From the NCBI GenBank assembly GCA_003131925.1, contig PKWC01000202.1:11780-29055 (forward strand): 17,276 nt of DNA, written 5' to 3'. A model generated the notes under the pieces. It did not search any database. It had not been told where the DNA came from and worked only from the letters and a program-made list of their open reading frames with translations. Positions 1 to 8,007 of this stretch are shown here, one piece after another; positions within the stretch are counted from its first letter, which is position 1; every line of letters begins with the position of its first letter. The DNA comes from Alphaproteobacteria bacterium (GTDB taxonomy: Bacteria > Pseudomonadota > Alphaproteobacteria > Micropepsales > Micropepsaceae). The position numbers were made by a program, and so were the translations under genes.

Positions 1-294
1 CCGTTGTCCCGGCCACCCATGAAAACCGCGCTCGGCCATGAATGTTTGGCCCATTTGACATGGTTCCGATAGCGGCAATTGTCTGTTTGGCCGCCGGAAC
101 ATGGACGATACGGAACGCATTCCGAGCCGAGCTGCTCCGTGATTTCCGCTTTCGACCACAGCTCTCCGGTGACGTCATGTCGCCTGTATTCCTTATCCAT
201 GCGAAATTCATAGAAAGGGTCCGCGCCCAGGACATGCCGACGAACCAGGAATCACGGGATAGGCTCGCCCGGCTTGCAACGGAGATGTCGGTCA
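1..294. other. Window-edge region, no confident gene
   Basis: No reading frame here is convincing. On the minus strand a frame stays open from an ATG at position 200 to the window edge (about 66 codons, including DKEYRRHDVTGELW and a Cys-rich stretch), and a second minus frame from 235 is also open to the edge, so at most one can be real. Neither has a clear ribosome binding site and neither was recognised. The first ~20 bases (TTGTCCCGGCCACCC) resemble one arm of the REP-type repeats common in alphaproteobacteria. The plus-strand frame from 42 overlaps the next gene in another frame and is judged spurious. Confidence 0.3.
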
Positions 295-1827
295 ATGCGC
301 TGGATTCTTGCCGCCCTCGTGTCCCTCTTGATAGGCACGGCAGTGGCAGTGGCCGCGCCTTGCGGCGGCGTAACGGGCGTTTATTCGGGCTCGGCCAAAT
401 CGTCCGATAGCACCGCGATCGAGATTACGCTCAATCTGCTATGCGACAGCGGTGAATACAGGGCCCAGTTCTTCACCTCCGCCGGTGACTTCGTTGGCAT
501 GAATGCGGCCTTCACCGATGCACATTTCACGGCGAAGTTCGACACTGGCGCGGCCCTCGGCACGGTCGATCTGTTGCTCAAGGGCCCCGAGCTTGCCGGT
601 GAGTTCGATTTGGCCGGCGACAAGGGCACGATCGAGCTTGTGCGCAAGGGCGCGGCGCTGGCCGCGGACGCAATGACGCCACGCATCGATCTGACGCAAG
701 CGCAATGGCATCAGGATTTGCGCGCGTTTGCGGTGGAATTGCCCAGCCATCATGCGAACGCCTTCTTTTCGCTTTCCAGGAACGAGTTCGATGCGGAAGT
801 GGCGAAGCTCGATGCGAGCCTCGACACAATGAACAATGACGAACGGCTGATCGGAATGGAGCAAATCGTCAACTCTATTGGTGACGGTCACACGGGCATC
901 ATGTATCCGGGGCCGCACAAATCGCTTCCCATCGAGATCACCAGGTTTGGCGACGATTTCCGGATCACCGCTGCGGGCGACGGTCTGACCCGGTTCCTCG
1001 GCGCCAGGATCGTGGCGATCGGAAAAACGCCGATTGAGAAAGCGTATCAGCGCGCGCTCACCATCACGCCGCGCGGCGAGCTCGGCGGGCTACGCGAAGG
1101 CCGTGCCTTGTTCGTGTTGGCGCATGGCCGGACTTTGCACGGTTTGGACATCACGCCCGGCGCCGATCAGGCCGCGTTTGATCTGGAGGACACGGCCGGA
1201 AAGGTGACCACAACCGTTTTTCACAGTGTGCCGGAGGGCGTGACGCTTTCCCGCGGCGCGCAAACTCAAATGCTCTCCGAACAGCAGCCTGACAAACCGT
1301 TCTGGTGCGAAAGCCTCGCCAGGAACCGAGCGGTTTATTGCGCCTGGCATTCCTATCAAGACTTGCACGCCAACGCGCAGAAGATGTTCGCGCTCATCGA
1401 TTCCGCCAGGCCGCGAAAGCTTATCATCGACATGCGGGACAATGGCGGCGGCGACAACACAGTGGGCTATGCCGAACTCGTCAAGCCCATCGAGACACGC
1501 GCCGACCTCAACGCACGCGGACGTCTATACGTGCTGATCGGACCGCTTACATTCTCGGCGGCCATGAACAATGCGGCGCAGTTCCAGGACGAAACCGCGG
1601 CCATTCTTGCCGGCCAGACCATCGGCGAGCGCCCGAATTCCTATCAGGAGCCGCGGCAGTTCCGCCTGCCCAATTCGCATCTCGTCGTTCGTGCTTCCAC
1701 GCTTTGGTACGCCTTCCGCAAGAAGGGACCAAACGTGGTCGCTCCCGACAGGGAGATCATTCCTACCTGGGACGACGTAAAAAGCGGACGCGATCCGGTG
1801 ATGGATTGGGTGCTCGCATCCAGCTAA
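295..1827 (+). CDS. Exported S41-family peptidase-like protein
   Basis: A 510-residue protein. It begins with a signal peptide (MRWILAALVSLLIGTAVAVA, cleavage near residue 20), so it acts outside the inner membrane. The C-terminal third (about 370-470) has the S41/tail-specific protease core: a KLIIDMRDNGGGDN strand-turn and a nucleophile segment GPLTFSAAMNNA with Ser421. A GDGHTG motif places His199 where tricorn/CPAF-type S41 enzymes keep their catalytic histidine. The lysine of CtpA-type proteases (GKG) is absent; the equivalent site reads TIGERPN. It is therefore nearer the His-Ser class than the Ser-Lys class. No PDZ domain was recognised. The ATG at 295 is chosen because GGAGA (281-285) lies ten bases upstream; a TTG at 274 is the longer alternative. 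It stands alone; nothing in the context gives a substrate. Confidence 0.85.
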   Translation: MRWILAALVSLLIGTAVAVAAPCGGVTGVYSGSAKSSDSTAIEITLNLLCDSGEYRAQFFTSAGDFVGMNAAFTDAHFTAKFDTGAALGTVDLLLKGPELAGEFDLAGDKGTIELVRKGAALAADAMTPRIDLTQAQWHQDLRAFAVELPSHHANAFFSLSRNEFDAEVAKLDASLDTMNNDERLIGMEQIVNSIGDGHTGIMYPGPHKSLPIEITRFGDDFRITAAGDGLTRFLGARIVAIGKTPIEKAYQRALTITPRGELGGLREGRALFVLAHGRTLHGLDITPGADQAAFDLEDTAGKVTTTVFHSVPEGVTLSRGAQTQMLSEQQPDKPFWCESLARNRAVYCAWHSYQDLHANAQKMFALIDSARPRKLIIDMRDNGGGDNTVGYAELVKPIETRADLNARGRLYVLIGPLTFSAAMNNAAQFQDETAAILAGQTIGERPNSYQEPRQFRLPNSHLVVRASTLWYAFRKKGPNVVAPDREIIPTWDDVKSGRDPVMDWVLASS

Positions 1828-1995
1828 TTGCCGTGGCTCGCGCGCGCCGGCGAGCGGGACCGCGGGCGCAGCGTATGAGCCGCGCCGGGGGCGGGCTTCA
1901 ATCCTCCGTCCGGCGCTATCGCGCAGGATATAGCCTCGCTTCGGCGTTATGGCATCTACACATCAAGGCCAAGCAATATGCATGCAAGCTTGGCA

Positions 1996-2159
1996 TTCAT
2001 TCGACCTCCCCCTTGTGGGGAGGTCGAAATTTGCGAGCGCCCTTCGCGCGAGTAAATTTCGGGTGGGGGTCTCGGCCTCTCCATGGACAGGCTGAGACCC
2101 CCACCCGAAAAACGCGAAGGGCGTTTTTCGACCTCCCCACAAGGGGGAGGTTGAATGAA
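1996..2159. repeat. 164-bp imperfect palindromic intergenic element
   Basis: The outer arms 1996-2028 and 2127-2159 are reverse complements with one clear mismatch, and each arm is itself a hairpin built on CCTCCCCCTTGTGGGGAGG. Inner arms TTTCGGGTGGGGGTCTC (2057-2073) and GAGACCCCCACCCGAAA (2094-2110) also pair, around a centre near 2084. The transcript would fold into one long cruciform. It fills much of the 553-base gap between the S41 gene and the next operon; 1828-1995 shows nothing else recognisable. Elements of this kind are common between genes in alphaproteobacteria and produce spurious ORFs (PPHKGEVE-type translations). Confidence 0.85.
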
Positions 2160-2309
2160 ATCGCTGTCGATGCGCCCACGCCAGCCGCCGAGATATGTAG
2201 ATACCTTGGCGCTTCGGCGGGAATGACACGTTGGGTTTGCGATTCAATGTGATCGGACAGCGCTCGAATTCATATCGCCCGATTTCCTGTTGACTTCCCC
2301 GCTGCGAGT

Positions 2310-2327
2310 TGATTGAGTGTTCAATCA
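2310..2327. promoter_or_regulatory. Candidate TetR operator, perfect 7-4-7 palindrome
   Basis: TGATTGAGTGTTCAATCA: two perfect 7-base arms around GTGT, 54 bases before the DUF1761 start codon. A TTGACT that could be a -35 box lies at 2290-2295, so the palindrome would sit over the -10 region (TTGAGT at 2313-2318, weak). Size, symmetry and the TTGA/TCAA half-sites fit TetR-family operators. The operon it precedes encodes a TetR protein, which implies autoregulation; that last step is inference. Confidence 0.55.
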
Positions 2328-2380
2328 GGATGATTTGGGCCGGTTCGGCTTGGGAATTTGCAGGCGGGGAAAGCAGACAA

Positions 2381-2779
2381 ATGCCTACGATGAACTACCT
2401 GGCGATCGTCGCTGCGGCGTTGTCTTCGTTCGTTGTCGGCGGCCTTTGGTATTCTCCGCTCCTGTTCGCTCGGCCCTGGCTGGCCGCAGCCGGGCTCCGT
2501 CCTGACGATCTCGCGAAACAGAACAAGGCAATCGTCTTCGGCGGCGCATTTGTCCTGGCGCTGCTCGCGGCGTTCGTGTTCGCGATGTTCCTGGGACCGC
2601 GTCCGGCATTTGGCTTTGCGACCGGCGCGGGTTTTGCCGCGGGTTTTGCCTGGGTGGCGGGTTCATTTGGCATCAACTATTTGTTCGAGGGCAAGAGCCT
2701 CAAGTTATGGGCGATCAATGGCGGATATCATGTTGTACAATACACTGTGATCGGCGCCGTTCTGGGGGTGTGGCATTGA
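2381..2779 (+). CDS. DUF1761 family membrane protein
   Basis: A 132-residue protein with about four membrane helices (near residues 5-24, 48-68, 70-92 and 108-130). The opening MNYLAIVAAALSSFVVGGLW followed by YSPLLFARPW is the hallmark of the DUF1761 family, whose function is unknown. The ATG at 2381 is preferred because GGGGA (2366-2370) lies about ten bases upstream; the ATG at 2390 begins the family core and is the alternative. An in-frame extension to 2309 would run through the palindromic operator and is unlikely. It is the first gene of a three-gene unit with the TetR and SRPBCC genes, a grouping that suggests control by the TetR protein. Confidence 0.82.
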   Translation: MPTMNYLAIVAAALSSFVVGGLWYSPLLFARPWLAAAGLRPDDLAKQNKAIVFGGAFVLALLAAFVFAMFLGPRPAFGFATGAGFAAGFAWVAGSFGINYLFEGKSLKLWAINGGYHVVQYTVIGAVLGVWH

Positions 2780-2814
2780 ACGAATTGGCTGCCAAGTAGC
2801 AACGTGTGCGCGCC

Positions 2815-3423
2815 ATGGTCGAAGAAACGAAACAGCGGCTGACTGAGACCGCAAGGCGTCTGTTCGCGGAGAAGGGTTACGAATCGACGAGCGTCGCCGA
2901 CATTCTCAAGGACGCGGGCGCCAATAGCGGCAGCCTTTATCACTTCTTTTCCACGAAGCAGGATCTGCTGCTGGAAGTGTTGCGCGGCTATCGCGACGGC
3001 ATTGGTCCGATGTTGCTCGCACCGGCCTGGAAGGGCGTTGCCGATCCGATCGAGCGTGTCTTTGCCCTGCTCGCCGCCTATCGCCGCATGCTGGCAGCGA
3101 CCGACTGCACCTATGGCTGCCCGATCGGCAGTCTCGCTCTCGAATTGCACGAGCCGGATCCGCCCGTTCGCAAGCTGCTTTCGGTCAATTTCGATGCATG
3201 GGTGGAAGCGGTTGAAGGCTGCTACGTGGATGCGGGGCATCGTCTGCCCGACGATGTCGATCGTCATGGGCTGGCGGTGTTCACGCTCACGACGATGGAG
3301 GGCGCAGTCATGCTGGCCCGCACGAAGCGCACGCTCGCCAGCTTCGACCAGGCGGTGGGGTCGTTGCGGGATTATGTCATGCGGCTCGAAAAACAGGCCA
3401 GACAGGAGAGGAAATCACGATGA
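2815..3423 (+). CDS. TetR/AcrR family transcriptional regulator
   Basis: A 202-residue regulator. Residues 1-50 carry the TetR DNA-binding domain: TARRLFAEKGYESTSVADIL, then the recognition helix segment ANSGSLYHFFSTKQDLL. The C-terminal ligand domain contains TYGCPIGSLALEL, typical of the TetR subgroup related to LmrA/YxaF-type repressors. The ATG at 2815 is chosen; GTG at 2806 is in frame and neither has a strong ribosome binding site, so translation may depend on the DUF1761 gene that ends 36 bases upstream. The stop overlaps the next start (ATGA at 3420-3423). It probably binds the palindrome at 2310-2327 and represses its own operon; the ligand is unknown. Confidence 0.9.
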   Translation: MVEETKQRLTETARRLFAEKGYESTSVADILKDAGANSGSLYHFFSTKQDLLLEVLRGYRDGIGPMLLAPAWKGVADPIERVFALLAAYRRMLAATDCTYGCPIGSLALELHEPDPPVRKLLSVNFDAWVEAVEGCYVDAGHRLPDDVDRHGLAVFTLTTMEGAVMLARTKRTLASFDQAVGSLRDYVMRLEKQARQERKSR

Positions 3424-4031
3424 GAATCCACGCATTTGCAGCAATGCTGATCGTCGCCCCGGCGCTTGCCGGTTCGCCGGCGGGCGTCAGGGACACGTCG
3501 TTCCGCGACACGGAACGGCATCGCGTACAGCAGCTCCAGATCGATATCGACGCGCCCATTGCGGTGGTATGGGCCGCGTTTACGACCGATGCGGGCTTCA
3601 CCAGCTGGTGCGCTCCGGTGGCCCATGTGACGCTCGGCAATGACGGCATGATCGAGGCGTCATACCGGCTGACGTCCAGGATCGGAGACCCGGAGAACAT
3701 CAGGAACCGCATCGTCGCTTATCTGCCGGAACGCCTGCTCGTCCTGCACAACGAGCATGTGCCGAAGGGCGGACCATTCAAGCAGGGCGTGATTGACAGA
3801 ATCCGAACCGTGATCCAGTTCGAGGATCGGGGCGGTGGCCGTACACACGTCATCGAGTCCGGCGTGGGTTACGGCGAGGGGCTGGATTTCGACGCGATGT
3901 ACGATCATTTCCGGAGCGGCAATGCAGAGGAGTTCGCGGCGCTCGCCCGGAGGTTCGTCAAAGGCCCTATCGACTGGAAGGCAGAAGCGCAGCGCATGCA
4001 AGAGTCAGTCGCGACGCGAGCGAGCCACTGA
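3420..4031 (+). CDS. Exported SRPBCC/AHSA1-type protein
   Basis: A 203-residue protein with an N-terminal signal peptide (MRIHAFAAMLIVAPALAGS), followed by a START-like SRPBCC domain. The segments QIDIDAPIAVVWAAFT, GFTSWCAPVAHV and IRNRIVAYLPERLLVL follow the order of the AHSA1/polyketide-cyclase-like family (beta strand, W..FT helix, strands). Such proteins bind hydrophobic ligands; export to the periplasm is unusual among AHSA1 proteins. The start is firm: AGGAGAGG lies just upstream and the ATG overlaps the TetR stop by four bases, so the two are translationally coupled. Ligand unknown; a sensed or carried lipid-like molecule is inference. Confidence 0.82.
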   Translation: MRIHAFAAMLIVAPALAGSPAGVRDTSFRDTERHRVQQLQIDIDAPIAVVWAAFTTDAGFTSWCAPVAHVTLGNDGMIEASYRLTSRIGDPENIRNRIVAYLPERLLVLHNEHVPKGGPFKQGVIDRIRTVIQFEDRGGGRTHVIESGVGYGEGLDFDAMYDHFRSGNAEEFAALARRFVKGPIDWKAEAQRMQESVATRASH

Positions 4032-4121
4032 GGGCCTGATTGGGGAGAGTGGTGTTCCCATTCCAACGCTTCGTATCAAAAAGGTATGTCATGGCCCGCT
4101 TGCGCGCATAGGCGCCAAGAT

Positions 4122-4320
4122 AGGCCGAAGGCCCCCTCACCCCAGCCGCAGCAGAAATCTCTGCACGTATCTGCATCCCTCTCCCACGAGGGGAGAGGGG
4201 AATCGGAGTCTTGCATCGACGTCAGGAAATCAGCGCGAAAGTCCCCTCTCCCCTTGTGGGAGAGGGGAAACATTCGAGTCCTCGCTACCGCTCCGAAATG
4301 GGTGAGGGCTCTCTCGGCCT
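4122..4320. repeat. 199-bp palindromic intergenic element
   Basis: The ends AGGCCGAAGGCCCCCTCACC (4122 on) and the complement of GGTGAGGGCTCTCTCGGCCT (to 4320) pair, and the inner stems CCTCTCCCACGAGGGGAGAG and CCCTCTCCCCTTGTGGGAGA each form hairpins and pair with each other. The family resembles other C/G-rich intergenic elements of alphaproteobacteria. It fills the centre of the 447-base gap between the SRPBCC gene and the kinase; the rest (4032-4121, 4321-4478) holds no recognisable gene. Confidence 0.75.
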
Positions 4321-4478
4321 GTGTTAACAGACGTGGATCACGACCGAATGATTTTCGCGCCACGCGCCCGCCTTCGCCACCCGGCCGTTAACCTGAAACT
4401 CACCAAATAACGGAAGACGATCTTAACCGTGTCGAGGCACGATGGCGGAGCTGCGAGCAGCCATCGGGAATACAACGA

Positions 4479-5885
4479 ATGCCGGATACGGCCGCGCGGC
4501 TGAAAGCCGACCCAGCGCGGAGCGCGAGACTCGCGCTCGAGCAATTGCGCCTGGCGTTGCACAATCTGAGACCCAATGCCTGGCTAATGCCGCTTCTGGC
4601 CGCGATCATGTGTTTCATGTTTGCGCGCTGGGTCAGCACGCCGGCGCTCATCGCGTGGTTCTCGCTGGTGACCGTTTCGGGCGCTTGTCTGGGCATCGTC
4701 GCCGAGATTTTCCTGCGGCGGACAGAAAAGGCGCCGTCGTCCCGGGCATGGGTCACGAACGCGACGGCAGCGTATTTTCTTTTTGCCGCGTCATGGTCCG
4801 CTTTCGGCTTACTGTTCTGGCGGCAGGGCAACGATCTCAACCACATGCTGATCATGTTGGTGATCGGCTGCACCATTGCGGGCAACGCCGCGCTCGTCGG
4901 CGCCAGCAAACCCCTGATCATCGTCGGCTTCGCGGTCCATGGTCTCGTGTTCGTCCTCGCGCCCCTGCGCGAAGGCGGTGCGCTTTATGACGGCCTTGCG
5001 CTGATGGCGTTCGGCTATGTCTGCTTCCTCGCCTGGATGTCGCGCCAGATCTACTTTACCGCACGCGACATGCTGCTGCTGCGCGACGACAAGAACGATC
5101 TCATCGACGCCCTGGCGCGATCGAAGGCGGACTCCGACCTGGCGCGGGACCGGGCCGAATCCGCGAGTCGCGCCAAATCGGAATTCCTCGCAAAAATGAG
5201 CCACGAGCTGCGCACGCCGCTGAATGCCATTCTCGGGTTTTCGGAGATGATCTATTCAAGTCCCATCGGCGCCCCCGCGGTGAGGAGTCAGGAATATGCG
5301 AAGCTCGTGCATCAATCGGGCAGTCACCTGCTGGCGCTCATCGACGATATTCTGGATCTTGCCAAGATAGAAGCGGGCAAGTTCGAACTTCGGGAGGGCG
5401 ATGTCGATCTCGCGTGCCTGATTGGCGACGCGGTGCAATTGATGGCGCCGAAGGCGGAACTGGAGAATCTCGCGCTGGCGACGGAAGTCGCGGCCGAACT
5501 CCCGATCCTTCATGCCGATCAGCGCGCGATCTGGCAGATACTGCTCAATCTTCTTGCCAACGCAGTGAAGTTTACGCCGGCGGGCGGCTCCGTTTTTGTC
5601 TTTGCCAGAATCGAGGCTTCGGGAGAGGTCGCGTTCGGCGTGCGCGACACCGGCGTCGGCATTGCTCCCGAGGATCAGCTGCTGGTGTTCGAGACTTTTG
5701 GCCAGGGCCGCCACGACGTGGCGACGCCCGACAAGGGTACGGGCCTGGGACTTTCGATCGTGAAGGGCATCACCGAAGCGCATGGCGGACGCGTGGAGCT
5801 TGCAAGCCATCTGGGCCGCGGCACCTGCGTGACGATCGTGCTTCCCGCTTCGCGGGCAAAGCCGCGCCTGAGGCAGGCATCGTAG
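4479..5885 (+). CDS. Membrane-bound sensor histidine kinase (HisKA family)
   Basis: A 468-residue kinase. Residues 30-190 hold about six membrane helices and no recognised extracytoplasmic sensor domain. A short coiled linker (200-230) leads to the HisKA dimerisation domain with the H-box MSHELRTPLNAILGFSE (phosphorylated His242). The HATPase_c domain shows the N-box LLNLLANAVKFTP (Asn361), G1 DTGVGIAPED (Asp390) and G2 GTGLGLSIVKG (420-430). No receiver domain is attached and no response regulator gene lies next to it, so it is an orphan. The catalytic half is close in style to the PleC/DivJ/PdhS kinases of alphaproteobacteria. The ATG at 4479 has GGGAA about eight bases upstream. Confidence 0.92.
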   Translation: MPDTAARLKADPARSARLALEQLRLALHNLRPNAWLMPLLAAIMCFMFARWVSTPALIAWFSLVTVSGACLGIVAEIFLRRTEKAPSSRAWVTNATAAYFLFAASWSAFGLLFWRQGNDLNHMLIMLVIGCTIAGNAALVGASKPLIIVGFAVHGLVFVLAPLREGGALYDGLALMAFGYVCFLAWMSRQIYFTARDMLLLRDDKNDLIDALARSKADSDLARDRAESASRAKSEFLAKMSHELRTPLNAILGFSEMIYSSPIGAPAVRSQEYAKLVHQSGSHLLALIDDILDLAKIEAGKFELREGDVDLACLIGDAVQLMAPKAELENLALATEVAAELPILHADQRAIWQILLNLLANAVKFTPAGGSVFVFARIEASGEVAFGVRDTGVGIAPEDQLLVFETFGQGRHDVATPDKGTGLGLSIVKGITEAHGGRVELASHLGRGTCVTIVLPASRAKPRLRQAS

Positions 5886-5948
5886 GACGGGGCGGCCTGT
5901 TTCGCTGCCTCTCTGCAGCTGCTATTCAGAAATGCGTGATACGTGAAG

Positions 5949-6075
5949 AAGATTCAGCGCAGAGGACGCAGAGGATGCGCGGAGGACGCGGTGGAAGAAG
6001 AAGCGCGCGCCAACGGCGCGCAACTATTCTCTCTGCGTACCCTGCGCATCCTCCGCGACCTCCGCGTTAAATCTT
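5949..6075. repeat. 127-bp inverted repeat upstream of serBA
   Basis: The left arm starting AAGATTCAGCGCAGAGGACG (5949) pairs imperfectly over about 45 bases with the right arm ending CCTCCGCGTTAAATCTT (6075); the centre is a GCGCGCGCCAACGGCGCGC hairpin (around 6003-6021). The CGCAGAGGACGCAGAGG wording belongs to a repeat type scattered in many bacterial phyla. Its right arm ends only 18 bases before the serBA start codon, so it becomes the mRNA leader and could affect translation. The gap 5886-6093 has nothing else recognisable. Confidence 0.75.
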
Positions 6076-6093
6076 GTGGGTTGAACTGTGGCC

Positions 6094-8007
6094 ATGAAAG
6101 CAGGGAAAAAGGCGGCGGCGCGGAAGCGTTATTTTGTCATAGATTTCGACAGCACCTTCGTAAGAGACGAAGCGATGGAGATCCTGGCGGCCATCGCTCT
6201 TGCCGGACATCCGAAGAAAAACGAGATCCGGAGGAAAATTGCCGCCATTACGAAAGCGGGTATGGAAGGGCGCTTGTCATTCTCCGAATCTCTGGAAAAA
6301 CGCCTCTCCCTGTTTTCTGCGAACTCGGCTCATCTCAAAGAGACGGCGCAGGTCCTGAAGTCGAGAATCACCCCTTCGATAGCCCGGAACCGGGAATTTT
6401 TCAAAAACAACCGCGAGTGCGTCTACCTCGTCTCGGGAGGCTTCCGGGAGTATATCCTCCCGATCGCGCGAGAATTCGGAATCCTGCCGAGCCACGTTCT
6501 CGCCAACTCATTTCGCGTTGACAAGAACGGCGCCATTACCGGAATCGATAGAAAGAATCCTCTGGCGCAGAATGGAGGCAAGGCTCGCGCCGTTGCCGCC
6601 CTGAAACTTAAGGGCGAAGTGATCGTCGTCGGAGACGGCATCACCGACTACGAGATCAAGGAGCGCCACGGCGCGAGCACGTTCTTCGCGTTTGTGGAAA
6701 ACGCCGCGCGTCCTCCGGTTATGGAAAAAGCCGATCGGGTCATCGGAAGCTTCGACGAGCTCCTTTATCACTACGGCCTTCCGCGCGCGGTCTTCTATCC
6801 CCATGGCCGCCTGAAGGTGCTGCTGCTCGAGAAAATCCATCCGCTCGCCGAGGCGTATTTTGCGCAGCTTGGATGCCAGCTGAAAATCGTCCCCGAGGCG
6901 CTTTCCGAGGCGGCGCTCATCGAAGAAATGTCGGACGTCGCGATTCTCGGCATCCGCTCAGGCACCCACGTTACAAAGCGTGTGCTCGATGCCGCGCCCC
7001 GCCTCCTCGCCGTCGGCGCCTTTTGTATCGGAACCAACCAGGTCGACTTGCGCACCTCAGCTCAAAAGGGCATCGCGGTCTTCAACGCGCCCTACGCGAA
7101 TGGGCGAAGCGTCAGCGAGCTTGCGATGGGTCTGATCGTCGCGCTATCGCGGCGGATCGGCGATCACAACACCAACCTTCACAACGGTATCTGGAACAAG
7201 TCTGCGAAAGACTCGCGGGAAATCCGGGGAAAGACGCTGGGAATTGTCGGCTACGGCAATATCGGCTCCCAGCTTTCCGTCATTGCCGAAGGCATGGGGA
7301 TGCAGGTGTGCTTCCATGATGTTTCCGATCGCCCGGTGATCGGAAACGCGCGCCGCACCACGTCACTCCAGGAACTCCTCGAAAGAAGCGACGTGGTGAC
7401 GCTTCATCTGGACGGCCGGCCTCAAAACAGGAATCTTTTCGGCGATCGTGAATTTGCCGCGATGAAGCAGGGCGCGAGTTTCCTCAATCTGAGCCGCGGC
7501 AGCGTCGTGGATGTTGCCGCGCTTGCCCGCGCGCTTGAGCGCAGGCATCTCGGCGGAGCGGCGCTGGACGTATTTCCCGACGAACCCCGAAGCAGCTCCC
7601 CGGCATTTCGCTCGCCGCTCCAGGGGCTTTCGAACGTCATTCTGACCCCGCACATCGGCGGCTCCACCGAAGAAGCGCAGGAAACGATCGCCCGGTATCT
7701 TTCGGCGAAGCTGATGAATTTTATCGATACGGGGGATACCGCGCTTTCCGTCAATTTTCCGAACCTTCAGCTTCCGGCTTTCAAGGGCGCGCACCGCTTC
7801 ATCCACGTCCACAGGAACGTGCCCGGCGTGCTCGCGCATGTGAACACCGTGATGAGCAACAACAAGGCGAATATCGTGGGACAATATCTCGGAACCACCG
7901 CCGAAATCGGCTACGCAATCACCGACGCAAACACGAAACACGAATCGCGCGTCATCGAAGAGCTGAACGCCATCCCCGACACCATCCGGGTCCGGACGCT
8001 GTATTAG
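6094..8007 (+). CDS. serBA-like: Fused phosphoserine phosphatase / D-3-phosphoglycerate dehydrogenase
   Basis: One 637-residue chain with two serine-pathway enzymes. Residues 10-215 are a HAD phosphatase of SerB type: motif I DFDST (nucleophile Asp17, acid Asp19), motif II VSGG, motif III/IV GDGITD (180-185). Residues 240-637 are a SerA dehydrogenase of the E. coli kind: NAD-binding GYGNIG (386-391), catalytic Arg468 (SRGS), Glu497 (DVFPDEP) and His520 (TPHIGG), and a C-terminal ACT domain. In the ACT domain His573, Asn575 and Asn593 have the same spacing as E. coli serine-binding His344, Asn346 and Asn364, so feedback inhibition by serine is expected. The aminotransferase SerC step is missing. 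Start ATG 6094; GTG 6088 is the alternative and no strong ribosome site is seen. The TAG stop forms the tip of a repeat. Confidence 0.92.
   Translation: MKAGKKAAARKRYFVIDFDSTFVRDEAMEILAAIALAGHPKKNEIRRKIAAITKAGMEGRLSFSESLEKRLSLFSANSAHLKETAQVLKSRITPSIARNREFFKNNRECVYLVSGGFREYILPIAREFGILPSHVLANSFRVDKNGAITGIDRKNPLAQNGGKARAVAALKLKGEVIVVGDGITDYEIKERHGASTFFAFVENAARPPVMEKADRVIGSFDELLYHYGLPRAVFYPHGRLKVLLLEKIHPLAEAYFAQLGCQLKIVPEALSEAALIEEMSDVAILGIRSGTHVTKRVLDAAPRLLAVGAFCIGTNQVDLRTSAQKGIAVFNAPYANGRSVSELAMGLIVALSRRIGDHNTNLHNGIWNKSAKDSREIRGKTLGIVGYGNIGSQLSVIAEGMGMQVCFHDVSDRPVIGNARRTTSLQELLERSDVVTLHLDGRPQNRNLFGDREFAAMKQGASFLNLSRGSVVDVAALARALERRHLGGAALDVFPDEPRSSSPAFRSPLQGLSNVILTPHIGGSTEEAQETIARYLSAKLMNFIDTGDTALSVNFPNLQLPAFKGAHRFIHVHRNVPGVLAHVNTVMSNNKANIVGQYLGTTAEIGYAITDANTKHESRVIEELNAIPDTIRVRTLY

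Noticed and set aside
42..410. Plus-strand 122-codon frame at the left edge
   Set aside because: Its last third overlaps the start of the S41 gene in another frame, and there is no ribosome site or family-like sequence.
1997..2179. Small minus-strand frame reading PPHKGEVE at its end
   Set aside because: Entirely inside the palindromic element; a well-known type of false ORF.
1305..2252. Long plus-strand frame through the S41 3' end and the palindrome
   Set aside because: Arg/Ala-rich shadow translation of the S41 gene continued through a repeat.
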